The notes: a model not told the origin generated them from the sequence alone. DNA of 64,000 bases from Oscillibacter valericigenes (GCF_021531435.1 NZ_JAFBIS010000014.1:1-64000), one strand, 5' to 3'. Shown: positions 51,101 to 60,023, counted from the stretch's first letter. A program made the numbers and translations.

Positions 51101-52192
51101 ACCGATGATCTCCGGCGTCAGGCGGCGGTTGGGATTCACAAAGGTCTGGAACCGCTCCGCGATCTCTCCGTTTTTCAGAACCACCGCGCCGATCTCCGTG
51201 ATGGCCTCCCGGTCCACCTTCAAACCGGTGGTCTCGATGTCGAAGCAAACGAACTCGTCGTCCAGACCGCAGTCCTGGGTGCCGTGGACCACCACCCGGT
51301 CGTCGATATTGTTGATGAAATAACCCTCAACGCCGTAAAGTATTTTTATTTTATCCCCCGCGGCGTGCCAGGCGTCCGGGAAGGACTGGGCCACACCGTG
51401 GTCGGTGATGGCAATGGCGGGATGCCCCCAGCGGATGGCCTCCTGAATGACCTCCTTGGTGTCCGTCAGGGCGTCCATGTTGCTCATCTTCGTATGGAGG
51501 TGCAGCTCCACCCGCTTCACCGGAGCGGTGTCCTGGCGTTCCTTGTGCTCAATCACATTGATGTGGTAAGGATTCAGCTGGATGTCCTTGCCGTCCCAGG
51601 TAGGTTCCATCTTACCCTGGACGCACAGCCACATGCCGGGCTTGATGGCACTCTCCAGCCCCTGGGCCTCCTTGGTGGTCAGGTTCTTCTGAACGGTGAC
51701 GGAGTTGGTGTAGTCCGTCATGTCAAAGCTCAGACGCCACATGCCGGGCCGCCGGGTCTCCCGGCACTCAAAGGCAAATACCTTGCCGCTGACCGTGGCG
51801 GTACCCATTTTCACATTCAGGTCCTTCATGGGGCCGGGCCGGGCCTTGATGGGATTTCCCATCAGCACCTTCCCCACCACGGGCTTTCCCTCTTTGGAGC
51901 TGCCGCCGGCAGACGCCGCCTGCACAGGTGCGGACTTCATGGGTTCCGCCGGAGCCTTGCAGGTCACGTCAATGTCCACGCTGGCAAAGCCATATACCGC
52001 CCGGATGGCATCCTTGACGCTTTCCAGGTCTTCTTCCGACAGGGCGGATTTGACCGTCAGCCGCAGTTGGATGGTCATGGCCACCTGGTCAATGCGGGCC
52101 CCTGTCAGCTCCGCGCCCGCCAGCTTCAGCCGCAGCTCTCCTGAGAGCTGCAGCTCCGCGAACATTTCAAAAAATGGGATATTTCTCGACAT
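48194..52192 (-). CDS. polC: DNA polymerase III PolC
   Basis: A 1332-residue Gram-positive replicative polymerase, about 100 shorter than B. subtilis PolC, mostly in the N-terminal domain. In order: N-terminal domain (1-110), OB fold (about 130-215), PHP start HLHT (231-234) interrupted by the DEDD proofreading exonuclease (CFDIETTGL at 316-324), zinc finger (CPNC...CPVCG near 790), and the polymerase core with VPDIDLNFSGEY near 850. GGAGG precedes ATG 52192; a longer reading to 52237 lacks a binding site. It follows ispG, as in other clostridia. Confidence 0.97.
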   Translation of the reverse strand: MSRNIPFFEMFAELQLSGELRLKLAGAELTGARIDQVAMTIQLRLTVKSALSEEDLESVKDAIRAVYGFASVDIDVTCKAPAEPMKSAPVQAASAGGSSKEGKPVVGKVLMGNPIKARPGPMKDLNVKMGTATVSGKVFAFECRETRRPGMWRLSFDMTDYTNSVTVQKNLTTKEAQGLESAIKPGMWLCVQGKMEPTWDGKDIQLNPYHINVIEHKERQDTAPVKRVELHLHTKMSNMDALTDTKEVIQEAIRWGHPAIAITDHGVAQSFPDAWHAAGDKIKILYGVEGYFINNIDDRVVVHGTQDCGLDDEFVCFDIETTGLKVDREAITEIGAVVLKNGEIAERFQTFVNPNRRLTPEIIGLTGITDEMLKDAPSLKEALTDFLKFVNGRPLAAHNAEFDIGFIRAGCKQVGLEFHPTYVDSLILAQNLLPDLHKYKLDIVAEHLDLPAFNHHRASDDAATVGYMLIPFWKMLHERGVHTLQAVNPEMEKLRPLGSKSNRFPKHIILIARNKTGLKNLYQMISASNLKYFKRVPTIPKSLLNEHREGIIVGAACEAGELFRAIVDHKDWDELKRIASFYDYLEIQPLCNNRFMLRNGEVQSEEDLREFNRTVVRLGEELGKPVCATGDVHFREPEDEVYRHILLASKKFPDANESLPIYFKTTDEMLEEFSYLGEEKAYEVVVENTRLVADQVETFELLPSELFPPRLENSEEDLNRLVWEKVHRLYGENPPQLIVDRLNVELGGILGKYDVVYMSAQKLVQRSLENGYLVGSRGSVGSSLVAYMSGITEVNSLPPHYRCPNCKNSEFIMDGSYGCGADMPDKVCPVCGTKYIKDGFDIPFETFLGYGGGKVPDIDLNFSGEYQAKAHRHAIEMFGETQVFRAGTIGTLAEKTAYGFVKKYLEENGITAGRAEENRLTLGCVGVRRTTGQHPGGLVVVPDDKDMEDFCPVQHPADDDGSDTITTHFEYHSMEANILKLDMLGHDDPTMVRMMQDLTGVDPHDIPLDDPDTMSIFTSSKVLGYENDEILGPTGAVAIPEFNTRFTRQMLIDTQPKDFNTLVRLSGFSHGTDVWMGNARELIVSGTASVLETVGCRDDIMLYLISKGLDPKMSFKIMEKVRKGKVKKGGFDEGWVEAMREHDVPEWYIESLAKIGYLFPKAHAVAYVMMAFRIAWYKVHEPLAFYATFFSVRAKAFDAEYCCAGKDAVKRKIREIENNKDATAVEQNLLTTLEVCYEFYLRGFHFDTIDIYKSDATKFIVTENGLLPPFVTVHGLGEAAAIDTVEKRKGKTFVSIEEFAMCCNKLSKTHIEQLKALGAFAGMAETSQITLF

Positions 52193-52225
52193 GGTTTCCT
52201 CCCGGAAAGTCTCACGTATCATAGA

Positions 52226-52250
52226 ACTGCGGCGCATCCCGCGCCGCAGT
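52226..52250 (-). terminator. Hairpin between ispG and polC
   Basis: A perfect 10-bp stem (actgcggcgc / gcgccgcagt) with a 5-base loop lies just past the ispG stop. Only a weak T-run (TTCTATG) follows, so it may attenuate, process or protect the message rather than end it. Confidence 0.55.
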
Positions 52251-52261
52251 TTGAAACCCTC

Positions 52262-53299
52262 TCACAGTTTCTCGATCTCCGCCATCAAAGCGTCTACAAG
52301 CCGCTCCTGTGGCACCTTGTAAAGGATTTCTCCTTTTCGGAACAGCAGGCCTTCTCCCTTGCCTCCGGCAATGCCAATATCGGCTGCGGAGGCCTCACCG
52401 GGGCCGTTTACCGCACAGCCCATGACAGCAACGGTGATGTTTTTATGGCAGTTCGCCAAACGGCGCTCCACCTCTTCCGCGATGGGAATGAGGTCGATGC
52501 GGGTCCGTCCGCAAGTGGGGCAGGCAATGAGGTTGACCCCCTCTTTTCGCAGGCCCGCGGCCTTCAAAATCTTGTGGGCCGCATAAATTTCCTCCACCGG
52601 GTCGGCGGTCAGCGTCACCCGGATGGTGTCGCCGATGCCCATGCAGAGCAGCCCGCCGATGCCCATGGCGGACTTCACCATGCCCATAGACGGCGTACCC
52701 GCCTCGGTGATGCCCAGGTGCAGCGGATAATCCGTCTGCTGACTCAGCAGCGTATAGGCCTTCATGGTCAGGGGCACATCGGAACACTTCACGGAAATGC
52801 AGATGTCGTCGAAATCAAACTTGTTCAGCAGATGTACGTGGCCCATGGCGCTCTCCACCAGGGCCTCGGCAGTGACGCCGCCGTACTTCGCCCGCAGCTC
52901 CTTTTCCAAAGAACCTCCGTTGACGCCGATGCGGATGGGGATGTGTTTGCGATTGCACATGTCCGCCACGGCCTTCACGTTCTCCTCGGCGCCGATGTTG
53001 CCGGGATTGATGCGGATGGCGTCAATGCCCCGCTCGGCGCACTCCAGGGCATATTTGTAGTTGAAATGGATGTCGGCGATCAGCGGGATGTCGATCTGCT
53101 CCTTGATTTTGTCAACTGCCTCCGCCGCGGCCTGGTCGGGGATGGCCACCCGGATGATCTCGCATCCGGCAGCCTCCAGTTCCTTGATCTGGGCCACGGT
53201 AGCGGCCACATCGTCGGTCTTTGTATTGCACATGGACTGGATGGACACCGGGGCGCCGCCGCCCACGGGGACCTTCCCCACGAATAATTGCTTTGTCAT
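52262..53299 (-). CDS. ispG: 4-Hydroxy-3-methylbut-2-enyl diphosphate synthase (IspG)
   Basis: A 345-residue iron-sulfur enzyme of the MEP isoprenoid route. The N-terminal barrel starts with PVSIQSMCNTKTDDV. The 4Fe-4S ligands are in LIACPTCGRTRIDL and MGCAVNGPGEASAADIGIAG. The length fits the short bacterial form. GGAGG precedes ATG 53299. It follows rseP. Confidence 0.96.
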   Translation of the reverse strand: MTKQLFVGKVPVGGGAPVSIQSMCNTKTDDVAATVAQIKELEAAGCEIIRVAIPDQAAAEAVDKIKEQIDIPLIADIHFNYKYALECAERGIDAIRINPGNIGAEENVKAVADMCNRKHIPIRIGVNGGSLEKELRAKYGGVTAEALVESAMGHVHLLNKFDFDDICISVKCSDVPLTMKAYTLLSQQTDYPLHLGITEAGTPSMGMVKSAMGIGGLLCMGIGDTIRVTLTADPVEEIYAAHKILKAAGLRKEGVNLIACPTCGRTRIDLIPIAEEVERRLANCHKNITVAVMGCAVNGPGEASAADIGIAGGKGEGLLFRKGEILYKVPQERLVDALMAEIEKL

Positions 53300-53311
53300 A
53301 AAACGTCCTCC

Positions 53312-54385
53312 CTAACGGAACAGCTTGAATACATCCTGGAACGTCACCAGCAGCATAAAGCCCATCAGCACCACAAAGCCCGCGGCGTTCACAGCCGCCT
53401 GGTACTTCTCCGGCACCCGCCGCTTGAACAGCAGCAGCGCCACGGCGTCCACCAGCAAGAAGAAGATACGGCCGCCGTCCAAAGCCGGAATCGGCAGCAT
53501 ATTCATAACGGACAGGTTCACCGCCAGCAGAGCCGCGAAATAGAAGATCTGGCTCCAGGCGTCCCGGGTGGTCGCCGCCGTTGAACCGACCTCCGTGATC
53601 GTGGAAACGATGCCCACCGGGCCGCTGAGGTCTGCCACGGACGCGCCGCCGGTAAAGAGCTGCTTCAGGCTGAACACCACCAGTTGCACGAAGTCCAGAG
53701 CGGTGTTCCAGGTGTATTTCAGCTTGGCTCCAAGTGTGGCCTCCTGAAGCTCCGCGCCCAAATAGATGCCGAATCCGGTGTAGGGCGTACCGTCACTGCC
53801 GGAATAGGTCTGCCGGGCCATGGGGAAATCCTTCAAAATGACCTTCTCGCCGTCCCGGATGACTTCCAGGTCAATCGTGTCACCCTTGTGGTAGCTGAGG
53901 AATAGAGAGGCGTCTCCCCGCAGATAGGTACGGTAATCGTCAATTTTATAGAAAATATCGCCTTCCATCAGGCCGTCCTCACCCCGGAGGGCAAATTCCG
54001 GCGCGAAGCCTACCAGCTTATCCGTGTAGAAGCCCGTTGCGCCGGCGTACAGCAACAGAATGATGACCACACCGGCCACAAAATTCATCAGTGACCCGGC
54101 GGCCAGAATGATGAACTTTTTCCAGAAGCCCTGGCGGACGAAGGAGCGGCTGTCGCCGGTATCCTCATCCTCCCCTTCCATGGCGCAGTATCCGCCGATG
54201 GGCAGCGCCCGAAGGGAATACTCTGTCTCCCCCTTTCGCTTCTGCCAGAGCAGAGGGCCCATGCCGATAGAAAACTCATTGACCTTCACGCCGCAGAGCT
54301 TGGCGGCCACAAAATGGCCCAGCTCATGGACGGCGATGAGCACGCCGAAAATCAGAATTGCCGCCAGGATATAAACAGGTTTCAT
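53312..54385 (-). CDS. rseP: Site-2 protease RseP/RasP
   Basis: A 357-residue membrane metalloprotease. The zinc site HELGH is at 20-24 in AVHELGHFVAAKL. A PDZ-like region lies in the middle, and the second metal-binding motif reads NMLPIPALDGGRIFF. It cleaves transmembrane segments such as anti-sigma factors and leftover signal peptides. It lies between dxr and ispG, the classic order. Confidence 0.95.
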   Translation of the reverse strand: MKPVYILAAILIFGVLIAVHELGHFVAAKLCGVKVNEFSIGMGPLLWQKRKGETEYSLRALPIGGYCAMEGEDEDTGDSRSFVRQGFWKKFIILAAGSLMNFVAGVVIILLLYAGATGFYTDKLVGFAPEFALRGEDGLMEGDIFYKIDDYRTYLRGDASLFLSYHKGDTIDLEVIRDGEKVILKDFPMARQTYSGSDGTPYTGFGIYLGAELQEATLGAKLKYTWNTALDFVQLVVFSLKQLFTGGASVADLSGPVGIVSTITEVGSTAATTRDAWSQIFYFAALLAVNLSVMNMLPIPALDGGRIFFLLVDAVALLLFKRRVPEKYQAAVNAAGFVVLMGFMLLVTFQDVFKLFR

Positions 54386-54403
54386 GCGATAGCTCCTAAA
54401 ACA

Positions 54404-55546
54404 TCAATCTCCGAGAACGGCCTGCCGTGCCGCCCGGTCCGCTTCCAAAATCTCCTCCAGTGTTGGACTTTGCACCACAGGCACCTTCGCCCGGGCCTCC
54501 GCTACCAGCCTGGGAATGTCGTGGAAGCCAATTTTGTCCGCCAGGAACAGCCGGACGGCTTCCTCGTTGGCGCCGTTCAGAATGGCGCAGGCGGTACCGC
54601 CCTGCGTGGCCGCCTCCTCCGCCAGCCGCAGGCACGGGAATGCTTCCCGGTCCGGTGCCGCGAACGTCAGAGGCGGGCAGGTCAGTAAGTCCAGCGGCTC
54701 CGCCGGATTCACGCCCCGCTCCGGGTAGGTCATGGCATAGCGAATGGGCAGGCGCATATCCGGTGTCCCCAGTTGGGCCAGCACCGCGCCGTCCCGGTAC
54801 TCCACCAGGGAGTGAACGATGGACTGGCGGTGGATGACCACGCTCACCTGCTCCAAAGGCAGGCGGTAGAGCCGCATGGCCTCAATGACCTCCAGGCCCT
54901 TGTTCATCAGCGTGGCGCAGTCCACGGTGATCTTGGGCCCCATCTTCCAGTTGGGGTGCTTCAAGGCGTCCGCCTTTGTCATTTTACCCACTTCGTCGTA
55001 AGTCATGCCATAAAACGGTCCGCCGGAGCAGGTCAAAATCAGCCGCTTGATCTCCCGGCGGTCGGCACAGCCCTGGACGCACTGAAAAATGGCAGAGTGC
55101 TCGGAATCCACCGGAACGATCTCCGCCCCGGCAGCGTCCGCCGCGTCCATCACCAGTTCTCCGGCGCAGACCAGCGTCTCTTTGTTAGCAAGGGCAATGC
55201 GCTTTTTTTCTTTGATGGCGGCGAGTGTAGGCTTCAAGCCCACCATGCCCACCACGGCGGTGACAACGGTGTCCGCCTCCGGGACCGTGGCGGCCTCCAG
55301 CAAAGCGTCAAAGCCGCCCAGGACCCGGGTATCGGTATCCGCCAGCCGGGCGGCCAGATCTTTCGCCGCCGCCTCGTCAGTCAGCACGGCAAGACGCGGC
55401 TTGAACTGCCGCGCCTGCTCTTCTATTCTCTCCACGCTGGAGTTGGCGGTAATGGCCGCAACCCGCAGCCCCATCTGCTCCGCCACATCCAGGGTCTGAC
55501 GGCCGATGGAGCCGGTGGAACCCAGTATAGAAATCGTATGACTCAT
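54404..55546 (-). CDS. dxr: 1-Deoxy-D-xylulose-5-phosphate reductoisomerase
   Basis: A 380-residue NADPH enzyme, second step of the MEP route. The nucleotide-binding motif is ILGSTGSIGRQTLDV (7-21), and metal and substrate residues are in VPVDSEHSAIFQC and LTCSGGPFYGM. NKGLEVIEA and the HRQSIVHSLVEY segment are diagnostic. The start follows cdsA by 9 bp without a strong ribosome-binding site. Confidence 0.96.
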   Translation of the reverse strand: MSHTISILGSTGSIGRQTLDVAEQMGLRVAAITANSSVERIEEQARQFKPRLAVLTDEAAAKDLAARLADTDTRVLGGFDALLEAATVPEADTVVTAVVGMVGLKPTLAAIKEKKRIALANKETLVCAGELVMDAADAAGAEIVPVDSEHSAIFQCVQGCADRREIKRLILTCSGGPFYGMTYDEVGKMTKADALKHPNWKMGPKITVDCATLMNKGLEVIEAMRLYRLPLEQVSVVIHRQSIVHSLVEYRDGAVLAQLGTPDMRLPIRYAMTYPERGVNPAEPLDLLTCPPLTFAAPDREAFPCLRLAEEAATQGGTACAILNGANEEAVRLFLADKIGFHDIPRLVAEARAKVPVVQSPTLEEILEADRAARQAVLGD

Positions 55547-55555
55547 ACACGTATC

Positions 55556-56362
55556 TTATTTCACAAAACTTAAAATCATCTCAATGACCGGGGTCACGAA
55601 CAGCACACTGTCAAACCGGTCCAGGACCCCGCCGTGCTCCAGAAACAGATGGCCGTAGTCTTTGATACCGAACTCCCGCTTGATAAGGGAGAAGCTCAGG
55701 TCGCCCACCTGGGCCACGATGCCGCACAGCAGCGCCAGCAGCGCCATGGCGCCGTAGCCGATGCCCGCGCCGAAAGCCCGGTCCATTACAAAAGCAAAGA
55801 TCAAGCCGCACACCACGTTGCCCGCCATGCCGCCGATGGAGCCCTCCACGGTCTTTTTCGGGCTGACCTTGGGGGCCAGCTTGTGCTTGCCGAATGCCCG
55901 GCCCGCAAAATAGGCAAAGGTGTCGCAGGCAAAGCTCAGGATGAAAGGCAGCAGCAGATAGGCCCGGTGGATGCCGGCGGCCTGCATGCGGAGGAACGCC
56001 GCGAAAGAGTACGGAATCGCCACCACAGCGAAAATGCCCGCCAGGGTTTGGACAAATTTCACCTCTCCCGCCTTCACGATCGCATAGATAAAGACCGCCA
56101 CCACATAAATGATCCACCAAATCGCCACATAGTCCGGGCGGTCATAGTACCACTCCACGGAGAAAGCCGCGGCGATCACTGACCAGATATGGAGGAAGTT
56201 CGTCTTTTCCACGCCGACGCATCGCGTCAGTTCATGCGCCGCGATGCCCGCCAGCAGCGCCAGCGCCGCCATCATCACGATGGACGGCGCCCACAGCACC
56301 ACCCACACCAGCACCGGCACGCCGATGATGGCCACCAATACGCGGGACTGCAAGGAACTCAT
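55556..56362 (-). CDS. cdsA: Phosphatidate cytidylyltransferase
   Basis: A 268-residue membrane enzyme with about eight hydrophobic segments making CDP-diacylglycerol. The signature SLIKREFGIKDYGHLFLEHG and GVLDRFDSVLFV is at the C-terminus. It overlaps the end of uppS by 4 bp. Confidence 0.95.
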   Translation of the reverse strand: MSSLQSRVLVAIIGVPVLVWVVLWAPSIVMMAALALLAGIAAHELTRCVGVEKTNFLHIWSVIAAAFSVEWYYDRPDYVAIWWIIYVVAVFIYAIVKAGEVKFVQTLAGIFAVVAIPYSFAAFLRMQAAGIHRAYLLLPFILSFACDTFAYFAGRAFGKHKLAPKVSPKKTVEGSIGGMAGNVVCGLIFAFVMDRAFGAGIGYGAMALLALLCGIVAQVGDLSFSLIKREFGIKDYGHLFLEHGGVLDRFDSVLFVTPVIEMILSFVK

Positions 56363-57111
56363 TTTTTCACGCCCCCAAACCGTCTGTCTCTCTGTTGGTA
56401 AGCCGCGATAGCCTTGTCCAGCTCAGCCTCGTCGAAATCCGGCCACAGGACATCGGTGAAATAAAACTCCGAATAGGCGCACTGCCACAGCAGGAAATTA
56501 CTCAGCCGCAGCTCTCCGCTTGGGCGGATAATGAGCTCCGGGTCCGGGATGCCCCTGGAATCCAGATAGCCGGAGAACATGGCGTCGTCCAGGTCCTCTG
56601 GCTTCTTCTCCCCCGCCGCGCAGTCGGCGGCGAACTTCCGCACGGCCCGCAAAATTTCGTCCCGGCCGCCGTAGTTCAGGCAGACGTTGGCCTGGAAGTC
56701 ATCCTTGGAAAGATGCTCCGTGATCTCGTCGGTCTCCCGGGCCAGCGCCCGCAGCTCCGGGTCGATGGGCGTCATATCCCCGAAAAAGTGGAGCCGGATG
56801 TGGTCCCGTTCCATGGTGTCCACCGCTTCCAGCAGATACTTTTTCAAAAGCGCCATAATTGCCCCTACCTCGTCGGCGGAGCGTTTCCAATTCTCCGTGG
56901 AAAACGCATACACCGTCAGATACTGCACGCCGATGTCCTTACAGTAAGTGGCGATGCGGCGGAAGGTCTCGGCTCCCGCCTTGTGTCCGGCAGTCCGGGG
57001 CAGGCCCCGTTTCGTGGCCCAGCGGCCGTTGCCGTCCATAATAATCGCAATATGACGAGGCGGATTCTGCATCCGCCCCGCCATATCGGTGATTTTCATT
57101 CCTTCTGCCAT
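56359..57111 (-). CDS. uppS: Isoprenyl (undecaprenyl) diphosphate synthase
   Basis: A 250-residue cis-prenyltransferase making the lipid carrier for cell-wall precursors. The catalytic Asp26 is in IAIIMDGNGRWA, with HKAGAETFRRI and the C-terminal RPSGELRLSNFLLWQCAYSE. The start overlaps the frr stop (TGATG), so translation is probably coupled. Confidence 0.95.
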   Translation of the reverse strand: MAEGMKITDMAGRMQNPPRHIAIIMDGNGRWATKRGLPRTAGHKAGAETFRRIATYCKDIGVQYLTVYAFSTENWKRSADEVGAIMALLKKYLLEAVDTMERDHIRLHFFGDMTPIDPELRALARETDEITEHLSKDDFQANVCLNYGGRDEILRAVRKFAADCAAGEKKPEDLDDAMFSGYLDSRGIPDPELIIRPSGELRLSNFLLWQCAYSEFYFTDVLWPDFDEAELDKAIAAYQQRDRRFGGVKK

Positions 57112-57668
57112 CAGACTGCCATCAATTCCTTTTCTTTTTTCGCCAGCAGCTCATCCAGCTTCTTGCAGCTGTCATCAGTCAGCTTCTGGAGGTCCTTCTC
57201 CACCTGCTTCAGCTCATCCTCGGTGATCTCGGACTTCTTCTCCTGCTTCTTGAAGTTGTCCATGGCGTCCCGGCGGATATTGCGGACGGCGACCTTACCG
57301 TTTTCCGCATACTTGTGGATCTGCTTCACCAGCTCCTTACGGCGTTCCTCCGTCAGCTGGGGGAAGCTCAGGCGGATGCAGCGGCCGTCGTTCTGGGGAT
57401 TGATGCCCAAATCGGAGTTCTGGATGGCCTTCTCAATGCTCTTCAGAGCCTTGCTGTCCCAGGGGGAGATGACCAGGGCCCGGGGGTCGGGAGAGGAGAT
57501 GGCGGCGATCTGCTGGATGGGGGTGGGGCTGCCGTAGTAGTCCACCATGATGCGGTCCAGCACGGCGGCGTTGGCGCGGCCCGCGCGCACGGAAGCAAAG
57601 TCCGCGGCCACGGAGTCGATGCTCTTCTTCATCTTGTCCTCATAAACTTTGTACTCGTCCTTCAACAT
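57111..57668 (-). CDS. frr: Ribosome recycling factor
   Basis: A 185-residue protein that splits post-termination ribosomes with EF-G. The family pattern includes VRAGRANAAVLDRIMVDYYG and RLSFPQLTEERRKELVKQIH. Length is exact for the family. AAGGAAGG precedes ATG 57668. Confidence 0.97.
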   Translation of the reverse strand: MLKDEYKVYEDKMKKSIDSVAADFASVRAGRANAAVLDRIMVDYYGSPTPIQQIAAISSPDPRALVISPWDSKALKSIEKAIQNSDLGINPQNDGRCIRLSFPQLTEERRKELVKQIHKYAENGKVAVRNIRRDAMDNFKKQEKKSEITEDELKQVEKDLQKLTDDSCKKLDELLAKKEKELMAV

Positions 57669-57725
57669 AACGGGGTCCTTCCTTTCACATTCATTCTGTT
57701 ATGGGGAGGCGCTTACGCGCAGTCG

Positions 57726-58442
57726 TTATTCCTTCACGATGGTGCCCACGTTCTCACCGCACAGGGCACGGATGATGTTGTGGGGGTCCTTCAGGGCGAA
57801 CAGCAGCACGGGGATGTGGTTGTCCATGGAGAGAGAGGTGGCTGTGGTATCCATCACCATCAGGTGCTGGGCCAGCACATCGTCGTAGCTGATGGTATCG
57901 TACTTGACGGCGGTGGGGTCCTTCACAGGATCGGCGCTGTACACACCGTCCACGTTCTTAGCCAGCAGGATGACATCAGCATTGATCTCCGCCGCCCGCA
58001 GCACCGCGGCGGTATCCGTGGAGAAATAGGGATTGCCGGTGCCGGCGCCAAAGATGACGACCCGGCCCTTCTCCAAATGATGGATCGCCCGGCCCCGGAT
58101 GTAAGGCTCGGCGATGGCCCGCATTTCAATGGCGGTCTGGACCCGGACGGGAATGCCCTTCTGCTCGCACACATCGGCCACCGCCAGGCAGTTCATCACG
58201 GTCGCAAGCATACCCATGTGGTCGGCGCGGGTGCGTTCCATCTTGCCGCCGCTGTTCTTGGCGCCCCGCCAGAAGTTGCCGCCGCCGATGACAACGCCCA
58301 CCTGGACACCCATATCCAGGCACTCCTTAATGACGTCGCAGACCTGGCCGATCATCTCAAAATCCAGGCCGGTGCCCTTCCCGCCGGCCAGCGCCTCGCC
58401 GCTGATCTTCAGCAGGACACGCTGATAAACAGGTTTTGCCAT
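57726..58442 (-). CDS. pyrH: Uridylate kinase
   Basis: A 238-residue hexameric kinase making UDP from UMP. Motifs are [15 protein letters not shown] (about 7-21), [11 protein letters not shown] and [25 protein letters not shown] precedes ATG 58442; a longer reading to 58478 lacks one. An AT-rich TAAAAT about 50 bp upstream may be its -10, but no good -35 is seen. It begins the pyrH-frr-uppS-cdsA-dxr-rseP-ispG-polC series. Confidence 0.96.
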   Translation of the reverse strand: MAKPVYQRVLLKISGEALAGGKGTGLDFEMIGQVCDVIKECLDMGVQVGVVIGGGNFWRGAKNSGGKMERTRADHMGMLATVMNCLAVADVCEQKGIPVRVQTAIEMRAIAEPYIRGRAIHHLEKGRVVIFGAGTGNPYFSTDTAAVLRAAEINADVILLAKNVDGVYSADPVKDPTAVKYDTISYDDVLAQHLMVMDTTATSLSMDNHIPVLLFALKDPHNIIRALCGENVGTIVKE

Positions 58443-58553
58443 ATGAAAAACCTCCGTCTTTTTCGCAGAATTCAACATGTATATTTTAACGTATTTTTCC
58501 TCGCTTGCATAGGGGGTAAACGAGATTTTCCCAAAAAGCTCTATTCCCGGTTC

Positions 58554-58967
58554 CTACGATTCCTCCGGAAGCAGGTTGCTCACATAGGGCGTCCGGCCGG
58601 AAAGCACATCTGCGTAAAAGCCCTGCTTCCAGTCGATATACCGGACGGCGTCCTCCAGTTCCCGGATGTGTTCCAGGAGTTGTCCCCTTTTCCGGTCCAG
58701 AAGCGCCTGCCGCGCCGGAATGGAGTCCTGCCCCTGTGCACACAGACCGACGTAGTCCTTCATCTCCTGAATGCTCATCCCGCAGCGTTTCAGGCATCCC
58801 AGGCTCTCGATCCACGCCACATCCCGGTCATCAAAGACCCGGTAATTGTTCGAATCCCGTTTTACATTGGGGACCAGACCCTGGTTGCAATAAAATTTCA
58901 GCGCCTCGTAAGTCATCCCCGTTTTTCGGCAGACATCCTTCATGGAATACAGCACCGTCTCCCCCAT
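58554..58967 (-). CDS. MerR-family transcriptional regulator
   Basis: A 137-residue regulator. The N-terminal winged helix (SMKDVCRKTGMTYEALKFYC, about 8-27, then NYRVFDDRDVAWIE) is followed by a helical dimerisation arm (QALLDRKRGQLLEHIREL) and a short C-terminal end without metal-binding cysteines. It is divergent from an aldo/keto reductase whose promoter has the MerR architecture, making that gene its likely target. Confidence 0.9.
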   Translation of the reverse strand: MGETVLYSMKDVCRKTGMTYEALKFYCNQGLVPNVKRDSNNYRVFDDRDVAWIESLGCLKRCGMSIQEMKDYVGLCAQGQDSIPARQALLDRKRGQLLEHIRELEDAVRYIDWKQGFYADVLSGRTPYVSNLLPEES

Positions 58968-58994
58968 TTCTCCAGATAAAAGTCAAAAAAGGTA

Positions 58995-59025
58995 TTGACC
59001 GGTTGTAACAACCGGGTCGTACACT
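58995..59025 (+). promoter_or_regulatory. MerR-type promoter and operator
   Basis: TTGACC (58995-59000) and TACACT (59020-59025) are 19 bp apart, too long for normal recognition. The spacer holds a dyad CCGGTTG-TAA-CAACCGG (58999-59015), the hallmark of promoters that MerR proteins activate by twisting DNA. It drives the aldo/keto reductase. Confidence 0.8.
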
Positions 59026-59099
59026 GAAAGCATAACACATCCTTGCCGGTTCCGCAAGGGAGCTGTCAGCACTTCGTAAAACAACGAGGAGGAAGCAAT

Positions 59100-59987
59100 A
59101 TGGAATTTATCACATTACGAAATGGAGTCAGAATGCCCATTCTGGGCTACGGTGTCTATCAAATACCGCAGGATATTTGCGAACGCTGTGTTCTGGATGC
59201 TTTGCAGGTGGGCTACCGCTCCCTGGACACGGCCCAGAGCTATTTCAACGAAGAACAGGTCGGCAGCGCGATCGAGAAATCAGGCATTCCCCGGGAGGAG
59301 ATCTTCCTGACGACCAAGGTCTGGATCGAGCATTACGGATATGAGCAGGCAAAAGCATCCGTGCTGGAATCCATGGAGAAGCTGCGGACGGATTATCTGG
59401 ATCTGGTGCTGCTCCACCAGCCCTTTGCCGATTATTACGGCTCCTACCGGGCGCTGGAGGACCTGTATGAGGCCGGAAAGCTTCGCTCCATCGGCATCTC
59501 CAACTTCTATCCCGACCGGATGGTGGACATCGCCTCTCTCGCCCGCATCCGTCCCTTGGTGAATCAGATTGAGGTCCATCCGCTCCACCAGCAGGCCGAA
59601 GCAAAACAGTGGCTGGACAAATACGGCATCCAGATGGAAGCCTGGGCCCCCTTCGGAGAAGGGCGGGGCGGCCTGTTCACGAACCCTGCACTCACCCAAA
59701 TCGGCGCAAAATACGGAAAGACGGCGGCGCAAGTGATGCTGCGTTGGCATATCCAGCGGGGCATCGCCGTCATCCCCAAGTCCACCCACATCGAGCGGAT
59801 GCGGGAAAATCTGGAGGTATTTGACTTCGCCCTGACGCGGGAGGACATGGCCGCTGTCGCGGCTCTGGACCAGAGGCAGATCGCCTTTTTCTCCCATCAG
59901 GACCCCGCCATGGTGGAGTGGTTCGTGAAGATGGTAGAGGAGCGCAAAAAGCAGCATGACTGCGCAAAGGAGCAAAAAAGCTGGTAA
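59100..59987 (+). CDS. Aldo/keto reductase
   Basis: A 295-residue NADPH-dependent (beta/alpha)8-barrel enzyme. The catalytic set can be read as Asp and Tyr in LDTAQSYFNEEQVG, Lys in TTKVWIEHYG and His in LVLLHQPFADYYG; the cofactor region is AVIPKSTHIERMREN. It resembles 2,5-diketogluconate-reductase-type enzymes; the substrate, probably a reactive aldehyde or ketone, is unknown. GAGGAGG precedes ATG 59100. Control by the divergent MerR protein is likely. Confidence 0.92.
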   Translation: MEFITLRNGVRMPILGYGVYQIPQDICERCVLDALQVGYRSLDTAQSYFNEEQVGSAIEKSGIPREEIFLTTKVWIEHYGYEQAKASVLESMEKLRTDYLDLVLLHQPFADYYGSYRALEDLYEAGKLRSIGISNFYPDRMVDIASLARIRPLVNQIEVHPLHQQAEAKQWLDKYGIQMEAWAPFGEGRGGLFTNPALTQIGAKYGKTAAQVMLRWHIQRGIAVIPKSTHIERMRENLEVFDFALTREDMAAVAALDQRQIAFFSHQDPAMVEWFVKMVEERKKQHDCAKEQKSW

Positions 59988-59991
59988 CGCA

Positions 59992-60022
59992 AAAAAGGAA
60001 CGGCTCACGCCGTTCCTTTTCG
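59992..60022. terminator. Bidirectional terminator
   Basis: The stem aaaaggaacggc / gccgttcctttt with loop TCAC lies between the aldo/keto reductase and the convergent engB. Confidence 0.9.
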
Positions 60023-60023
60023 C

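Noticed and set aside
48983-52144. A 1053-codon open reading antisense to polC
   Set aside because: High third-position G+C opens the antisense frame of most genes here. Its composition (His, Gln, Val, Leu, Gly) is that of a shadow, as for similar readings opposite dnaE (26597-29134), lon (61044-63077), tyrS (4014-5426) and dxs (9197-10951).
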